The translations under genes were made by a program, and so were the position numbers. From Aurelia coerulea (Eukaryota > Cnidaria > Scyphozoa > Semaeostomeae > Ulmaridae), in assembly GCA_039566865.1 (NCBI GenBank), contig CM076948.1, positions 25,536,001 to 25,600,000 of the forward strand: 64,000 bases of DNA, in the 5' to 3' direction. This document shows positions 24,301-33,427 of the stretch, one piece after another; positions within the stretch are counted from its first letter, which is position 1, and each line of letters starts with the position of its first letter. The notes under the pieces are model-generated. The model made no database searches and was not told the origin of the DNA. It saw nothing but the letters and a program-made list of their open reading frames with translations.

Positions 24301-26516
24301 GAAGTAAACTTAGGTTTCAAGAAGTGTGTAAAACTTACTAATTGGCTTCTAAAAATTTCAATAAACAAAAATTTACAGAATTCTTACAGGATGCCTCTTC
24401 AGGATGATGTATATGCATAAGCGTACGAGGTGGGGGCCGGTGGGAGTGGTAGCCCCCCAGTGTTGGAAAAATTATCAAAAATCAGCCTCAATCAGACAGA
24501 AATCTGCCCTTGGTTAGGCAAAAATGTTGGTAAACAATGGAGTGTCAGTCAGGCAGCCCCCTTAGATTTGATCTTCTCATACACGTATGTGTACATGTAG
24601 CAGTTATCTAAAAAGAGCCTTTCAACATTTTTCATTTTCTTTGCTTTAACCAAAGGGCTTTTATTGGCAACAAAAGGTTTTTCTGCATGCAATATCCCTC
24701 TAATGACTTGCAACTTGATATTTTGGGAAAGCTGCATATACTTTTTTGTCAGATTTTGCTGTATTTTATTTTGTCACCAAATTGAATTTTCTCAACAAAA
24801 TCATCAGGTAAAGTAAATTCAAAAGGATGAGATTTTATAAAATACTGTTTGAATCTTGCACAAATTTTTAGGGATCTCCCTTTGCATTTTTAAGGGGCAT
24901 GCACAAAAGTAAGCCTATTTGACAGCGTTGAGGCCACTAAATCTAAAGCTCTAACCTTGGTTTAATTGGGCTTTTTCTGGACATAAAACTGACAACAGGA
25001 AATTATGGTGACAGCCATAATTTTAGAGACTTAGAAATGTTTTAAACAGCTGTGACCTTGAGATTATAGCTTGACAAATATAGAAGTATAACGTTTCCAA
25101 CAAACTTTTAATGTGGAATTTATGGGTCTTGACCTGTTAGATTAACAACTCTCATATATTCAATAAGTTCCAGGATCGAATTTTTAATCACCTATTGAAA
25201 AAGTGATAATGGTGAAATGTGATGAGTTAAAAAAGGATCAGGCATTACAGGATACTTATGAAATTGTAATAAATCAAATTCTCACCTTCAGGACCAAGTC
25301 TTGCACCCACAAAATCATCTTCATCCACATATCTCAGTCCTGGGGAATAAGAGAGACAGAAAATGTCACAACCATAAAATAATCAATTTGATGTTTGAAC
25401 TTTTCCGATGCTTCAAATTTTCTGATATTTCAAACATCTACTCTATTTTGAGGGCTGCTTATATGAGGAAAGTTGTTCCAAGAATTAATAAGGCCAAGGA
25501 GCTAATTAGCTCCAGATATTCTGGAGGTTTCAAAGTTCTTGAGACATACACTAAATGAGGGACAAAACGTTATAACCACAACAAATATACATATAATGTA
25601 AAGTGATGTAAGGTGAGTTAGGAATATTTCGCTGCACAGATTCTGGGGTTTTTTTGGGAATTCATCACACGAATCCCCATTAGGGTCAATTACTTCAGAG
25701 TTTTAAGAGTGTTTTAAGACGTTTCAGATGATCCAATAAAATTTGCTGTAGCCATACTATGTTATGTATGCAATAAATATTTTAGATGCAATATTCACTC
25801 TAATTTTTGGGTTTTACAAAAGGAAATTCATCCCACAAATTCAAAGGAGTTCTATTTCTTGAGAATTTTTGAGATTTCAGATCCAACAAAAATTTGCTGT
25901 ATCCATACTATTCACCATTATATTTTATTTGCAAAATTTACTGTAATTTTGATGGTTTATTTCATTTTAGGGAAATTCATCCCTATCAAATTATAGGGTC
26001 AAGGAGCAAATTCCCGTGACATATTTTAGATGTTACATTCACAAACGATTAGTTACTCAACTCCTGAAAATCCATGATGGGCCTTTCGTACGTACGCATT
26101 TCTTTTATCGATGAACGGGAAATACAGTGCAAATATAATTCAAAACCTTGTAAATTCTGGGGAAAGCCCTGAAATTTATCCTTTAATAATGAAACGCCTC
26201 TGTAACGGAAATCAAGAACACAGAATTAATCCATCGAGAATAATTTACGATCGAAAATCACAACAATTAAAATCCGTAGGTTAATTTGAACTTTATGTAA
26301 AATAGTTCCACGGGCTTTCCCTTATCCGTTCACCTTTTGCTCTCAAGCTTGTATTTATATGATGGATCACGTCAGAAATGTCGCTTTGGCAAATCATTGC
26401 GTTTATACCCTGACCTCAATAAAATGTGGTTAATAGGCCTGTTGTTTAATGAAGAATTAAAACGATTCGTGGAGAAATTAATACAGACCTTGGGCTTTAC
26501 TGCAAACTTTTCCCAT
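4576..26516 (-). CDS. nkd: naked cuticle homologue, 5 exons: complement(join(4576..6309,8557..8661,24059..24186,25286..25339,26489..26516))
   Basis: Naked cuticle proteins are intracellular antagonists of canonical Wnt signalling that bind Dishevelled. The five exons have GT/AG borders and compatible phases and give 682 residues. Residues 1-9, MGKVCSKAQ, form an N-myristoylation-type start, like vertebrate Nkd. Residues 71-106 hold SRQDEWSYTVYDID and the EF-hand loop 95-106 (D-I-D-G-G-S-N-V-T-D-Q-D), followed by MHSI and KMLRIKVAV (134-142); both match the Nkd EF-hand region in order and spacing. The rest is a long hydrophilic, Arg/Ser-rich region with several RSRD repeats. The protein ends in the histidine-rich tail HRHEHHHYHYHIFKRS (667-682), a family hallmark. 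Intron 3 (15.4 kb) and the others are full of transposon copies. EF-loop position 6 is Ser instead of Gly. Identity is inferred from motif order; the first two exons are the least certain. Confidence 0.85.
6401..6648. mobile_element. Foldback MITE with perfect 9-bp target duplication (family 3)
   Basis: The arms start ATGGGTAGTTAGACACTGCT and end in the inverted counterpart AGCAGTGTCTAACTATCCAT. About 105 bases pair on each side around a purine-rich loop of about 40 bases. Perfect 9-bp direct repeats GCTGTGAGC flank it at 6392-6400 and 6649-6657, as for Mutator-like insertions. GGAGGAG/CTCCTCC motifs recur within the arms. Related but decayed copies lie near 7590-7725 and 18050-18200. Confidence 0.88.
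7013..7537. mobile_element. Long-TIR MITE, family 1 subtype A, 9-bp target duplication
   Basis: Terminal inverted repeats of roughly 120 bp begin AGCATAGGTTCC and pair with GGAACTTATGCT. Perfect 9-bp repeats GTTGTGTGC flank it at 7004-7012 and 7538-7546. The centre holds GATGTGACGTCATC. It has no transposase. The 9-bp duplication points to mobilisation by a Mutator-like transposase elsewhere in the genome. Confidence 0.92.
7585..7725. mobile_element. Decayed relative of the family 3 foldback element
   Basis: CTATGGAGGAGC near the left and GCTCCTCCATAAAAGCACACCAGTAG on the right match the family 3 arm in inverted orientation. The outer left arm is lost. The borders are approximate. Confidence 0.55.
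8557..8661 (-). CDS. nkd: nkd exon 4: EF-hand core
   Basis: A 105-base exon coding for 35 residues, phase 0 at both ends. The acceptor is tttggtttcag and the donor is CAG|gtaaca. It carries EWSYTVYDIDGGSNVTDQ, the EF-hand entry helix and the first 11 loop residues. Two in-exon AG sites allow alternative 3' splice sites at 8654 or 8651, which would suit the optional upstream exon at 15267. Confidence 0.88.
8853..8882. repeat. GGGGCACGTGCCCCC palindrome with C-run
   Basis: The sequence centred on CACGTG and followed by AGTGCCCCCCC recurs at 62628-62660 with the same order and a longer C-run. This suggests the end of a dispersed repeat rather than a local feature. No function is evident. Confidence 0.5.
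9883..9967. repeat. 12-bp minisatellite CTCTCGCGTTGT, 6-7 copies
   Basis: Six nearly identical 12-base units run from 9883, followed by a shortened CTCTCGCTCTCGCG end. Translation gives a repeating LALSLALS on one strand and NARDNARD on the other; these are artefacts of the period of 12. Confidence 0.92.
10006..10387. mobile_element. Nested TIR element, GGCTGCGGTCACACTA ends
   Basis: GGCTGCGGTCACACTA at 10006 is matched by TAGTGTGACCGCAGCC ending at 10387, with weaker pairing continuing inward (CGTTGTAATAC against GTATACAACG). It is non-coding and lies inside the larger element at 9661-10670. The superfamily is uncertain. Confidence 0.75.
11375..11900. mobile_element. Family 1A MITE, perfect 9-bp target duplication
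   Basis: The ends are AGCATAGG and CCTATGCT, with direct repeats GAAATGATC at 11366-11374 and 11901-11909. It is collinear with the copy at 7013 throughout, including the central TGACGTCA. Confidence 0.92.
12779..13202. mobile_element. TAAGAAAC-rich TIR element, family 4 (reverse orientation)
   Basis: The termini are TACACGTTTTTTTTATAAG and CTTATAAAAAAGCGTGTA. GTTTCTTA or TAAGAAAC recurs many times in the subterminal regions, as expected for transposase-binding repeats. Near-full copies in the opposite orientation are at 29357 and 34170. A TA dinucleotide at both ends is consistent with Tc1/mariner-type insertion. Confidence 0.82.
15267..15348 (-). CDS. nkd: Candidate extra nkd exon inside intron 3
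   Basis: The segment is bordered by ccatttcacag and GATAG|gtacgt, both good splice sites, and is open for 27 codons plus one base (start VSDEKGLCTARS, end LLDECDLI). It starts in phase 0, which fits the end of exon 3. It ends in phase 1, so it does not fit the 8661 start of exon 4 but does fit the in-exon AG sites at 8654 or 8651. Vertebrate Nkd has an acidic segment ending in a Cys-Asp pair just before the EF-hand, and DECDLI could correspond. It could instead be an unrelated or fortuitous exon. Confidence 0.45.
16138..17035 (+). repeat. Local tandem duplication (~200 bp), second copy interrupted by a MITE
   Basis: The sequence from GCTAGTCAATGCTACATGCATATTTT to GACGTCACAACGGCAACGA occurs first at about 16138-16305 uninterrupted. 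It occurs again from about 16341 to 17030, split by the MITE at 16464-16973. The first copy therefore shows the empty insertion site. Confidence 0.85.
16464..16973. mobile_element. Family 1 MITE, subtype B, 9-bp target duplication (one change)
   Basis: Starts AGCATAGGACTCAAATC and ends GAGCCCTATGTT. The flanks are ATGTATGGC (16455-16463) and ATGGATGGC (16974-16982). The interior is collinear with the copy at 50700 and less similar to subtype A copies. Confidence 0.9.
18045..18210. mobile_element. Family 3-related foldback remnant
   Basis: ATGGGTAGTAAGACACCGC near 18046 resembles the family 3 terminus. GCTCCTGCGGAGGAAAATTTATATCG pairs with later CTAGCTCCTCCGTAGCAGAGCATAAATTTATATTCCGC. The right terminus is not clear. 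Confidence 0.55.
19229..19551. mobile_element. Long-TIR foldback element with a perfect central hairpin
   Basis: AAAGAGCTATTGTCACCCAGGG at the left pairs with CCTTGGGTGGCAATGGCTCGTT at the right, and pairing continues through CAGACTGTCTGA. The centre is itself a hairpin (CAACTCCTCGAAAG / TATCGAGGAGTTG). It is non-coding. Confidence 0.75.
21672..22267. mobile_element. Family 2 MITE, full-length
   Basis: The ends are GACAAGGAAAGATTTTG and CAAATCTGTCCTTGTT, with inner pairing of GATATATCTACACATCTACC against GCAGATGTGTAGATATATCC. Flanking 9-mers GTTGTGGCT and TCTGTGGCC share six positions, so the target duplication has decayed. It lies in nkd intron 3. Confidence 0.8.
22815..23075 (+). mobile_element. 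LINE-like 3' tail fragment
   Basis: ACCCCAACCTGACATCTAATGTTAAACAGA and the roughly 250 bases after it resemble the segment at 60612-60860 (ACCCTGACCTGACATCCAATGTGAGACAGA...). Both continue into an AT-rich untranslated stretch ending in an A-rich tail. Two 5'-truncated copies sharing a 3' end is the pattern of non-LTR retrotransposition; no RT domain remains to name a clade. Confidence 0.45.
23285..23515. repeat. Degenerate tandem repeat (GTCTAGCCAAGGGTATCACTTTTG-like)
   Basis: Four or five imperfect units of roughly 50-60 bases share the words TCTAGCCA, AAGGGTA and TTTTGCAAATTT. No coding sense. Confidence 0.6.
24059..24186 (-). CDS. nkd: nkd exon 3
   Basis: A 128-base exon with acceptor ctatcattttacag and donor AAGAAG|gtatgc. 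It contributes two bases completing a Gly codon plus 42 residues (ECMSSQDSIPH ... AGQAVYKK). There is no recognisable domain; it lies in the poorly conserved linker between the acidic segment and the EF-hand. Assignment rests on strong splice sites, exact phase continuity with exons 2 and 4, and order on the strand. Confidence 0.72.
24187..26488 (-). other. nkd introns 1 and 2
   Basis: Intron 2 (24187-25285) has no recognised element. Intron 1 (25340-26488) contains an imperfect tandem repeat from about 25655 to 26000, in which the words AATTCATC, GATCCAA and AATTTGCTGTA.CCATACTAT recur about 175 bases apart. Confidence 0.55.
25286..25339 (-). CDS. nkd: nkd exon 2: acidic DEDDF segment
   Basis: A 54-base exon with a very good acceptor (tctctcttattccccag) and donor (GAAG|gtgaga). 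It reads LRYVDEDDFVGARLGPE with split codons at both ends. The acidic EDDF motif resembles the EEEDDF segment ahead of the EF-hand in vertebrate Nkd. Both frame-shifting borders agree with exons 1 and 3. Confidence 0.72.
26489..26516 (-). CDS. nkd: nkd exon 1: start codon and N-myristoylation signal
   Basis: The exon reads ATGGGAAAAGTTTGC... and translates as MGKVCSKAQ plus one base, which joins exon 2 to make Gly. Gly2 with Ser/Thr-type context is the myristoylation signal expected for Nkd (vertebrate Nkd1 begins MGKLHSK). The donor AAG|gtctgt keeps G at +5 but is weak at +3. The frame stops after three more codons, so the short exon must be spliced. This is the least certain coding exon because it is so short. 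Confidence 0.62.
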
Positions 26517-27747
26517 GATCTCTGAATATAGGAGTCTTGTATGGCAAGGAGGAAGGTTCGATAGTTCGATAAATATAAATCTTGCTGTAGTAATCAGCAC
26601 TTGAAACGCTACTTGAAACCCACTTCACTTTGATCGGCTCTTCAGTAGAATAAATAAACTCAGCTCTGTTGTTTGTAGGAATTTATGTGTGCTGTTTCCG
26701 AAGCAAAGCACGCTGCCGATCGAACTATAGGCCAGCCTGAAATAAATACTGCAGTAAAGATCTTTGTAAACATGTCAGCGATGCATCGTTTGGGATTGTT
26801 CACTGCCGATTTCGAGCGCGATCTGAGTTCTTTCAATCGTAATCAGCTAGGGTTGATGAACAACTTCAGGAAGGTGTTATTAATGAGATCGGGTCGGCAA
26901 GAGCAGTTTAAAAGCTAGCAAGACGATTTGATCTCCGCTCCATGGCAAGCCGTCTATTACCAACAAAACTTAAGTGATAATGGTCGGTGCGAGAATGCAA
27001 GAGAACCAACGCGATCGCGAAGAGACGGAGAAGACACGTTTGTATTTGAGTAAATGATGCCGAAGAGAATGTTGTTTTCTCCTTGTGTTGTGGCCATCGA
27101 TCGCTCGCTAGAATGAGATCTTGAAAGGTGCGCTTTACAAGAATACCACAAAGGGACCGCTTTCACAAAGACACGATCATGCAAGCTTATTGTTGAGCGG
27201 CACTTGTCAGGTTTCTTCGTAGTCAATAGAAGGGTTTCCGATCTTCCGCCGACGGGGGTTACGATACCATGAATTGCTGCTTCCTGTATTGGGAGGGATC
27301 TATGAGCTATGGAAGTAAATACTATTTTTTTATAAGAAACCGCTTTCAAGATACTCAGATTGCTGAGAAATTCAAGAAACTCCAGTAATGGGAAAACATG
27401 ATATTAAACTCCAGAACTGTTTATTTTGATAGGGGAATGGAATAAATCCGTAGCATACATACACATATGTTTTATGAGAAACTAAGAATTTGGGCCAGAT
27501 TGTGAGTTCTCAGAGTTTCTTACGAGTTTCTTAGAGGTTCCATTACAGTCTTTATGCATGTTTATTATCTGTGCCCTCAAACATTTAAAAACAAGGTTAG
27601 TTTTAACTAACATGTTATTTCACGAATCATTATCATCAAAGCATTTCCAATTAAAACTATGCCAGGGATTTCCTTTACTAAACAAAAAAGAGTTTTTTGA
27701 TGTTTTAGCGAGAGTTTTAGTGAGAGTCGAGTTTCTTTCAGTGTAAC

Positions 27748-27900
27748 TACACGTATTTTTTTATAAGAAACTGCCCATAAGAAACTCAATTCTCAGATGG
27801 CCAAAAAATTAAGAAACTCCAGTACTGGGAAAGTATAAATTAAGAAACTTTTTATTTTGATAAAGGAAATCCTTGGTATCTTATAAAAAAGACGTGTATT
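27748..27900. mobile_element. Short family 4 element (~150 bp)
   Basis: The ends are TACACGTATTTTTTTATAAG and CTTATAAAAAAGACGTGTA. The interior consists largely of spaced TAAGAAACT words, so it looks like an internal-deletion derivative of the 430-bp family 4 copies. Confidence 0.75.
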
Positions 27901-29356
27901 GGGAGGGAGCTGTGAATTTTTTAGGATAAAAAGAATGAAGAATCATAGTTTTGTAGGCTTTGTATATTGTAAGGAGCAGAGGGACGCAAGAAATAACAAT
28001 AGCCAAAAATTAGCACTTGTCGGGTTTCTTCGCAGTCAATAGGTTTCCAATCTTCCGCCAACGGGGGGTAAGCACACACATATTGCGGCTTGCTGTTAAT
28101 GGAGAGAGTTGTACATTTTGGTATGAAGTGCCCTTTGTATTATTATTTTTTTGATGATGAATCCGTGGATTTTTGGCTCTGGTACCCAGGGTAGGTATGA
28201 AGAAATGAAGAAAAATTCTAAAATTTCTAAAGTCATTTTTCCAGTACTCGAATTGTTCAACTCTTTGGTGATCTGAAATCTGAGACTGAGAGCTGCGTTG
28301 TTTCTTGTACAAAAATTCTGAAAATTGTGTTTACTTCTTTATAAGAAACATAACGTTGGAAAAGTTTCCAATATTCCGCCTGAGGTCGGGAAAAATTATA
28401 TCGTAAACAATGAATTTCTATCGGGCAACTCCCCCCCCCCCCAAGTTTTACCTCGCCACGCTCATAAGAAAGAATGGGTGCCAGAAACAACCATTTCCAG
28501 AAATTTCAGCATTTGTTGGGTTTCGTTTCCAAATTTTGAGCGAAGATTGACAATTTTTTGACCTTACTGAAAATTTTTGTGATTGCCAGCATCAATATAT
28601 TTTCATAAGGATCTTCTAAACTTCATAACCTTTAGGGGCACGAAAGTTAGGAACGAATGAAACCATATAAGAATCTGTTCCGATACAAAAGCGAACGTTG
28701 AACACATCACCATGGCATTGCCAACTTTTTGGAAAAAATGCTCCAATTTTTTTCAATTTTCCATGCCAAATTAGGAATTGTCAGCTCAAGTCATCAGAAA
28801 TCAAATTAATATAAAAGTCATTTCAATAATTCTTGAAGCTTTTGGCAAAGTATGATCTCAATGACTGAAGTTGAAAGCTGGTCCTTGCATTGATCCGCCG
28901 ACCAAACCGGGGGTCGCGGAAAATGATACATCTCAGCACACGGACCTTTCCGTCGACGAGATTCTTGAAATCATGACTTTGTGACATTTACCGGTGAAAA
29001 ATTCCCAATTACATTCTTTTTTATAAGAATACTATAACTTTTGTCCAGCCTTGATATCCTTGGGAAATTTTCGTTTTGAGCATGAACATAGTTAAACGAA
29101 ATTTCATGTCATCACAAGGAAATGGTCGAACGAAAGAAAAATTTAAGCAATTATAACAACAAGAATGTTCTTACAATCATAAAATCTTAAACACGCTTTT
29201 TGAAAAAAACGAGATATGTCAGTCTCTGTTATGAACATCGCAAAAGAGGCAAAACTGCTGAAAAATGAGACATAAATATGTGAGCTGAGGCTGAACGATA
29301 TTCTTGTAATATTCTTAAAAATTGGATGATTCTGAAACTGAATATTCTGATGAACA

Positions 29357-29788
29357 TTACACGTTTTTCTGTATTTTTCTTATAAACAGACACGTAGTAC
29401 TGGTTTATAAGAAACTAGTACTACGATGACCAAAAATTTAAGAAACTCTAGTACTACGCTCGAGAACAGTTAAGAAACTCTAAAACTTTATTTCTGTATG
29501 TCTCTCTTATTCTATGTCTCTCTAACAAATACATTCGTCTTTTAACTGCAAAATTGGTAAATTTTTGCGTTGATGTGCATGGCTTCTTCTTGATGACAAT
29601 GTCAATACAAAATGGAAGCCCTTTCTCGAGAAGAAGGCTCAACTCCGAACAATACCGCAATTTTAGGCCCAAAAAATAAGAAACTAATTAAGAAACTTTT
29701 ACTACTAAAACACCGAAATTTTCATGCGAAATTAAGAAACTTTTAGTACTAAGTGCTGATCCAAGTTTCTTATAAAAAAACGTGTATA
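29357..29788. mobile_element. Family 4 element, ~430 bp
   Basis: Runs from TACACGTTTTTCTG to AAAAAACGTGTA. It is nearly identical across most of its length to the copy at 34170 and is the reverse complement of the copy at 12779. About eight TAAGAAAC words are present. Confidence 0.82.
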
Positions 29789-31279
29789 TTTATAAAAATG
29801 GAGTGTAGCTAAATTTCAGGAACGATATTTTTACACATTTTGCAAATTTTTGAATGCACACAATAGTGATGAAACTCTTACACCACTCAATCGAACATTT
29901 CGTATAAATTACAGAATAAATAATATATACAATCCTCAAGATAACAATAAAATGTTCAACAAAATTTCCCAACTCCTCGTTCCACCCTGTGGATTTACTC
30001 TTGGTTTTGCTGTGAAGTACGGAGAAACTTTCTGTGATTTATAACGTCGCGTGGAATTTTTAATGCAAGTGTAGAGATCATTGACAGCTATGTTTAGAAT
30101 TAAAATTCTTTAATAAATTTAAAATTCATGTTGCTGTTTCCTTGTGGAAATCCGGAGTCGGCATTTAAAAGAAAGCATTGCAATGGCTTCAAAGATGCCT
30201 TTCTTTACCTTGTACCTATTGCTGGCATTTTTATTACAAACTTATTCGAAATTTCAAAATATTTAGCATACCTCTGAGCACGCGTCCTGCATTGCCTCAA
30301 AAAATGTTTTGGCAAAGCCAAATGAGAAATCGCAGGGTCCTGCAGACTCAACTATCTGCAAGCCCAAGGATCTTCGTGTTTGTATTGTTTGGTCTTAGTT
30401 CCCCAGCAAACTCGAGCACTTATGTATGGCTGCGCGAAATCTAAAGGAATATCTGCACACAAGGAAATAGCCTTGATTTGCTTCACAAACGCGTATTCAC
30501 AATTTTGGGGAGGGTTATCCTACATCCAAAAAGTATCCTGGCTTTTAAGGGACCCTTCGCATGAAATCTCCAGAGAACAGAAAAATAGAATACAGTTCAA
30601 TTATATTAAAACTTGAGTCTTCGTCATATTGGCCATTCAGAATGAACGTAAACCCCAACAACCAATCAACAGCCTTCCCCTGTCAGCACTTTGTCAGCGT
30701 ATTTTAGGGCCTATCTTTCATAATCTTTACAGGGCCTAACGCCAACAAATTTCTAACTGCTTGACTTCACAACATACCAAAACGCAAATGGTAGACGGTA
30801 GACCAGGCCCTCGTTACAGCTTCTCAAAAGTGTTGCACTATATAAATTCCCATTTTGGCTGTAAAAATTTGGCTGCTGTCGGCCTGGGGAGAAACTAACA
30901 GGAATAAAAACCAGACCATATTTATTAGCAGAAATTTTATCAGTCATAATTTAAGCATCAAGCATGAAACGAATTTAAACAAACTAAACGGATAGGGCAG
31001 TTAGTTCTGAAGAATTTCGATCACTGTAAATTCTCGGAATATGGATTTGATCATCATTTGCTGGCGGAGAGGAGAAAGGTATGCGGTAATTTTGTTATTT
31101 CTGCTCTCGTTTTAAAACCATAACTGTAACTCACTTTCCAGGAAATTCAGAAATGAGGAGCTTACTATCTTGTGAAACACCACCGACACTTTTATTGTCC
31201 GACGTGGCGCTTGAGGTAAAGGAAACAACTGGCCGGTCCCAAACTGGATCACCGTATCACGAAAGATTTAAACAGGGGG

Positions 31280-32160
31280 TTAGGCCACATAAAATAAATT
31301 AATAGATTCTCATCACAAAGTTTTGGAAACGCTCGCGAGGCGGGAGGTTTATATTTTATAATTTATATATAAAATTTTTTGGCAAATCTAGCCAAATCAG
31401 CGAGGGAAGCACATTATTCCGTTGAATTCTTTGTTTACATAGTCTTTGGCACAGATAAATTCTACCCTGTAGGCCGTCCGTGGAAGAACAAGGAGCAGCG
31501 ACAAACAACTAAAGATTATTGATGTTTGTTGGAGCTGTTTACAAACAACAATCTAAAGGGAATTTCTCACCGTTTCTTCAACGAAATTTCTACTTTTTCA
31601 AAATTAAAGTGATTTCTTGTCAAGTGATTTCTTGCAAATTTCCCACAGCCCTGCCACAGGAACCCAATGAAATTGCTGTGAAATTTGGCCCAAACTCAAG
31701 CGACCTGTCTTGGTTCAGTGCGTGTCCATGTCATGCTCCTAAATGAATACATTTTGCGTGGACCCCATTCAAATTGTAGCGGTGCATTTTGGATTTGGAT
31801 CCGTAGATCAGCCTCCCGTCTGAATGTTCTTGAACCATAACAACTTTGTAATTGATCAAAACTGTGCCAATTCAGTGAAAACGTTGTTTCAGATTGACAT
31901 TTTTTTTAGTTTTATGGTAAATTCTATCTTTCGCTCGATAAAAGTATGTATCATAAGGAGCAAATAATTCCAAATAAATAAAAAACAATAGAACTATATG
32001 TTTTGACGTTATATAAAATATAAAAACATCGCAAACATTGCAAATGACGAGCGGGCGGGACTTTTATATTTTACAAACAAAATATAAAAAATGCCGACGC
32101 AGAAGTAATTTTCCACGCGGGCGGTGATGAGAATCTATCAATATATGTTATATGGCCTTA
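31280..32160. mobile_element. ~880-bp TIR element
   Basis: TTAGGCCACATAAAATAAATTAATAGATTCTCATCAC at the left pairs with GATGAGAATCTATCAATATATGTTATATGGCCTTA at the right. Just inside, GCGAGGCGGGAGG resembles the inner right arm GCGGGCGG. No transposase; the internal ORF of 75 codons has no recognisable feature. Confidence 0.7.
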
Positions 32161-32431
32161 CGTCTGATAGGAAGCATACGACTGTTAAAATTCCCTACAA
32201 CTGAGGGTACAAAGTTTCCGCAAGAGAGGCTTTCCTTTCGGCCTAACTACAACACTTCCATCCGTCGTTATGTTGGTTCTCCTTTTGCTGGCCGAAGGGT
32301 CTTTCACCCATCACTCCCTCTAAAAGCGTACGAGATGCTAGGAAAACAAAATAGATTTCAAGAAAATTTCAGGGATTTCTCGGAAAACAAAAGGATTTCC
32401 ATAAAATAGATCAGGGCCGTTGAAAGCAAAC

Positions 32432-32770
32432 TTAAGGCGGGTTTCCACTTGTACGAATTTGGTCGTGCGACCTGTGTGATCGCTCGAAAGCAGTCGCGTG
32501 AATGATTTCCACTTGAGTGAATCTGGTCGCGCGACCAATGGTCTGAGCATGCGTATTTGCTCGTGACTGCTTGGCTGGCTCTACTCGTGCGTATTTGATT
32601 GGCTCTGCTCGTCCTGGTCGCGAAAAAGTTGAAGTTAATCCAACTTCCAAAATCAGTCGCGCGATCGCCGAAGGCAGGGGAATCTTCGTCACTGCAACAA
32701 ACTACGCATGCCCAGACAACTGGTCGCACGATCGCACGACCAAATTCGCGCAAGTGGAAACCCGCCTTTA
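32432..32770. mobile_element. MITE with TTAAGGCGGGTTTCCACTTG ends, GC-richer than surroundings
   Basis: The terminal inverted repeats of about 40 bp (outer TTAAGGCGGGTTTCC; GGTCGTGCGA near the inner edge) pair with TCGCACGACCAAATTC...GGAAACCCGCCTTTA. GTCGCGCGA-type words recur inside. Its CpG-rich composition contrasts with the AT-rich flanks. It lies immediately upstream of the creatine kinase exon. Confidence 0.82.
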
Positions 32771-32828
32771 GGGGGAATAAAGAACGCAGGGAAACAAGGG
32801 ACTCAATGTTTAAAAATTGCAATTACAG

Positions 32829-33427
32829 AAACGTGGCAGAGGAGGAGTAGACAGGCTAGACACTGCTGCAGAAGGAGGAATCTTTGATATTTCGAATGCC
32901 GATCGAATTGGATTTTCAGAAGTACAGTTGGTGCAAAAAATTGTGGATGGTGTGAAGCTGATTGTTGCAGGGCCGAAGCCAGTGGGGGGAGGGGCTGGGG
33001 GCAGAAGGCCATTTGTCGGAAATTTTACTCCACTTGTCGGATTTTTGTTGTTGTTACAGGCCCACATTTAGAAGATTTTACTGGGCAAATGATGCATAGA
33101 ACATGATTTTATCGACTTTCGAGGATAAATTTTGAGATGAATTTTGAATCTACAGCATATTTTTCTTCATATTGACCAATTTTGAAGGCTCCAATGTTGA
33201 AACTACGAAATAATTCCAAAATCTGGTCATTAAAGGAGCACAACAGTCCTTTCGTGCATGTCTTAACGTATGTTCCTAAAATTTGGGTTGTTGCTGTTGT
33301 TGTTGTTGATTTTATAGCGTCGGAAAGTTTTGGTTCTTTGCCCCCTATGAATCAAGGCTGGTATCGGGCCTGGCCTGTTGAAATGAAGAAAACATTGGAA
33401 AAAGAATTGCACTCGCAATTTTTGTAG
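32829..33427 (+). pseudogene. Creatine kinase C-terminal exon, interrupted by a hAT-like element
   Basis: From an acceptor-like ttacag, the frame reads [17 protein letters not shown] and then [19 protein letters not shown] and [10 protein letters not shown]. This matches the C-terminal part of creatine kinases in order and almost residue by residue. At 32968 the match stops in an inserted element. It resumes at 33381 with EMKKTLEKELHSQFL and a stop, in the frame expected if element and one target copy are removed (GTTG/AAATG). An extra RLD after GGVD is unusual for the family. No other creatine kinase exons were found upstream on this strand, so this may be an isolated duplicated exon or the end of a decayed gene. 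Phosphagen kinase identity is strong; loss of function is inferred from the interruption and isolation. Confidence 0.8.
32968..33372. mobile_element. 405-bp hAT-like MITE inside the creatine kinase exon
   Basis: The ends are CAGGGCCGAAGCCAG and the inverted CTGGTATCGGGCCTG. The flanking 8-mers are GATTGTTG (32960-32967) and GCCTGTTG (33373-33380), which agree at six of eight positions. An 8-bp duplication with CAGGG ends is typical of the hAT superfamily. The insertion point lies within a codon of the host exon. Confidence 0.72.

Larger units (their letters stand above)
26517..31279. other. nkd 5' flank and intergenic repeats, no gene seen
   Basis: The sequence immediately upstream of nkd on the minus strand shows no TATA box or clear core promoter. 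Positions 27203-27290 (GCACTTGTCAGGTTTCTTCG...CTTCCGCC) are repeated in direct orientation at 28013-28090. Several short GTTTCTTATAA-bearing fragments (27310-27345, 28335-28350) belong to family 4. A C10-12 run is at 28430. From 29790 to 31270 nothing is recognised. Confidence 0.5.

Noticed and set aside
26957..27349. 130-codon minus-strand frame upstream of nkd
   Set aside because: It overlaps repeat sequence duplicated at 28013 and a family 4 fragment; no domain, and not needed for the nkd model.
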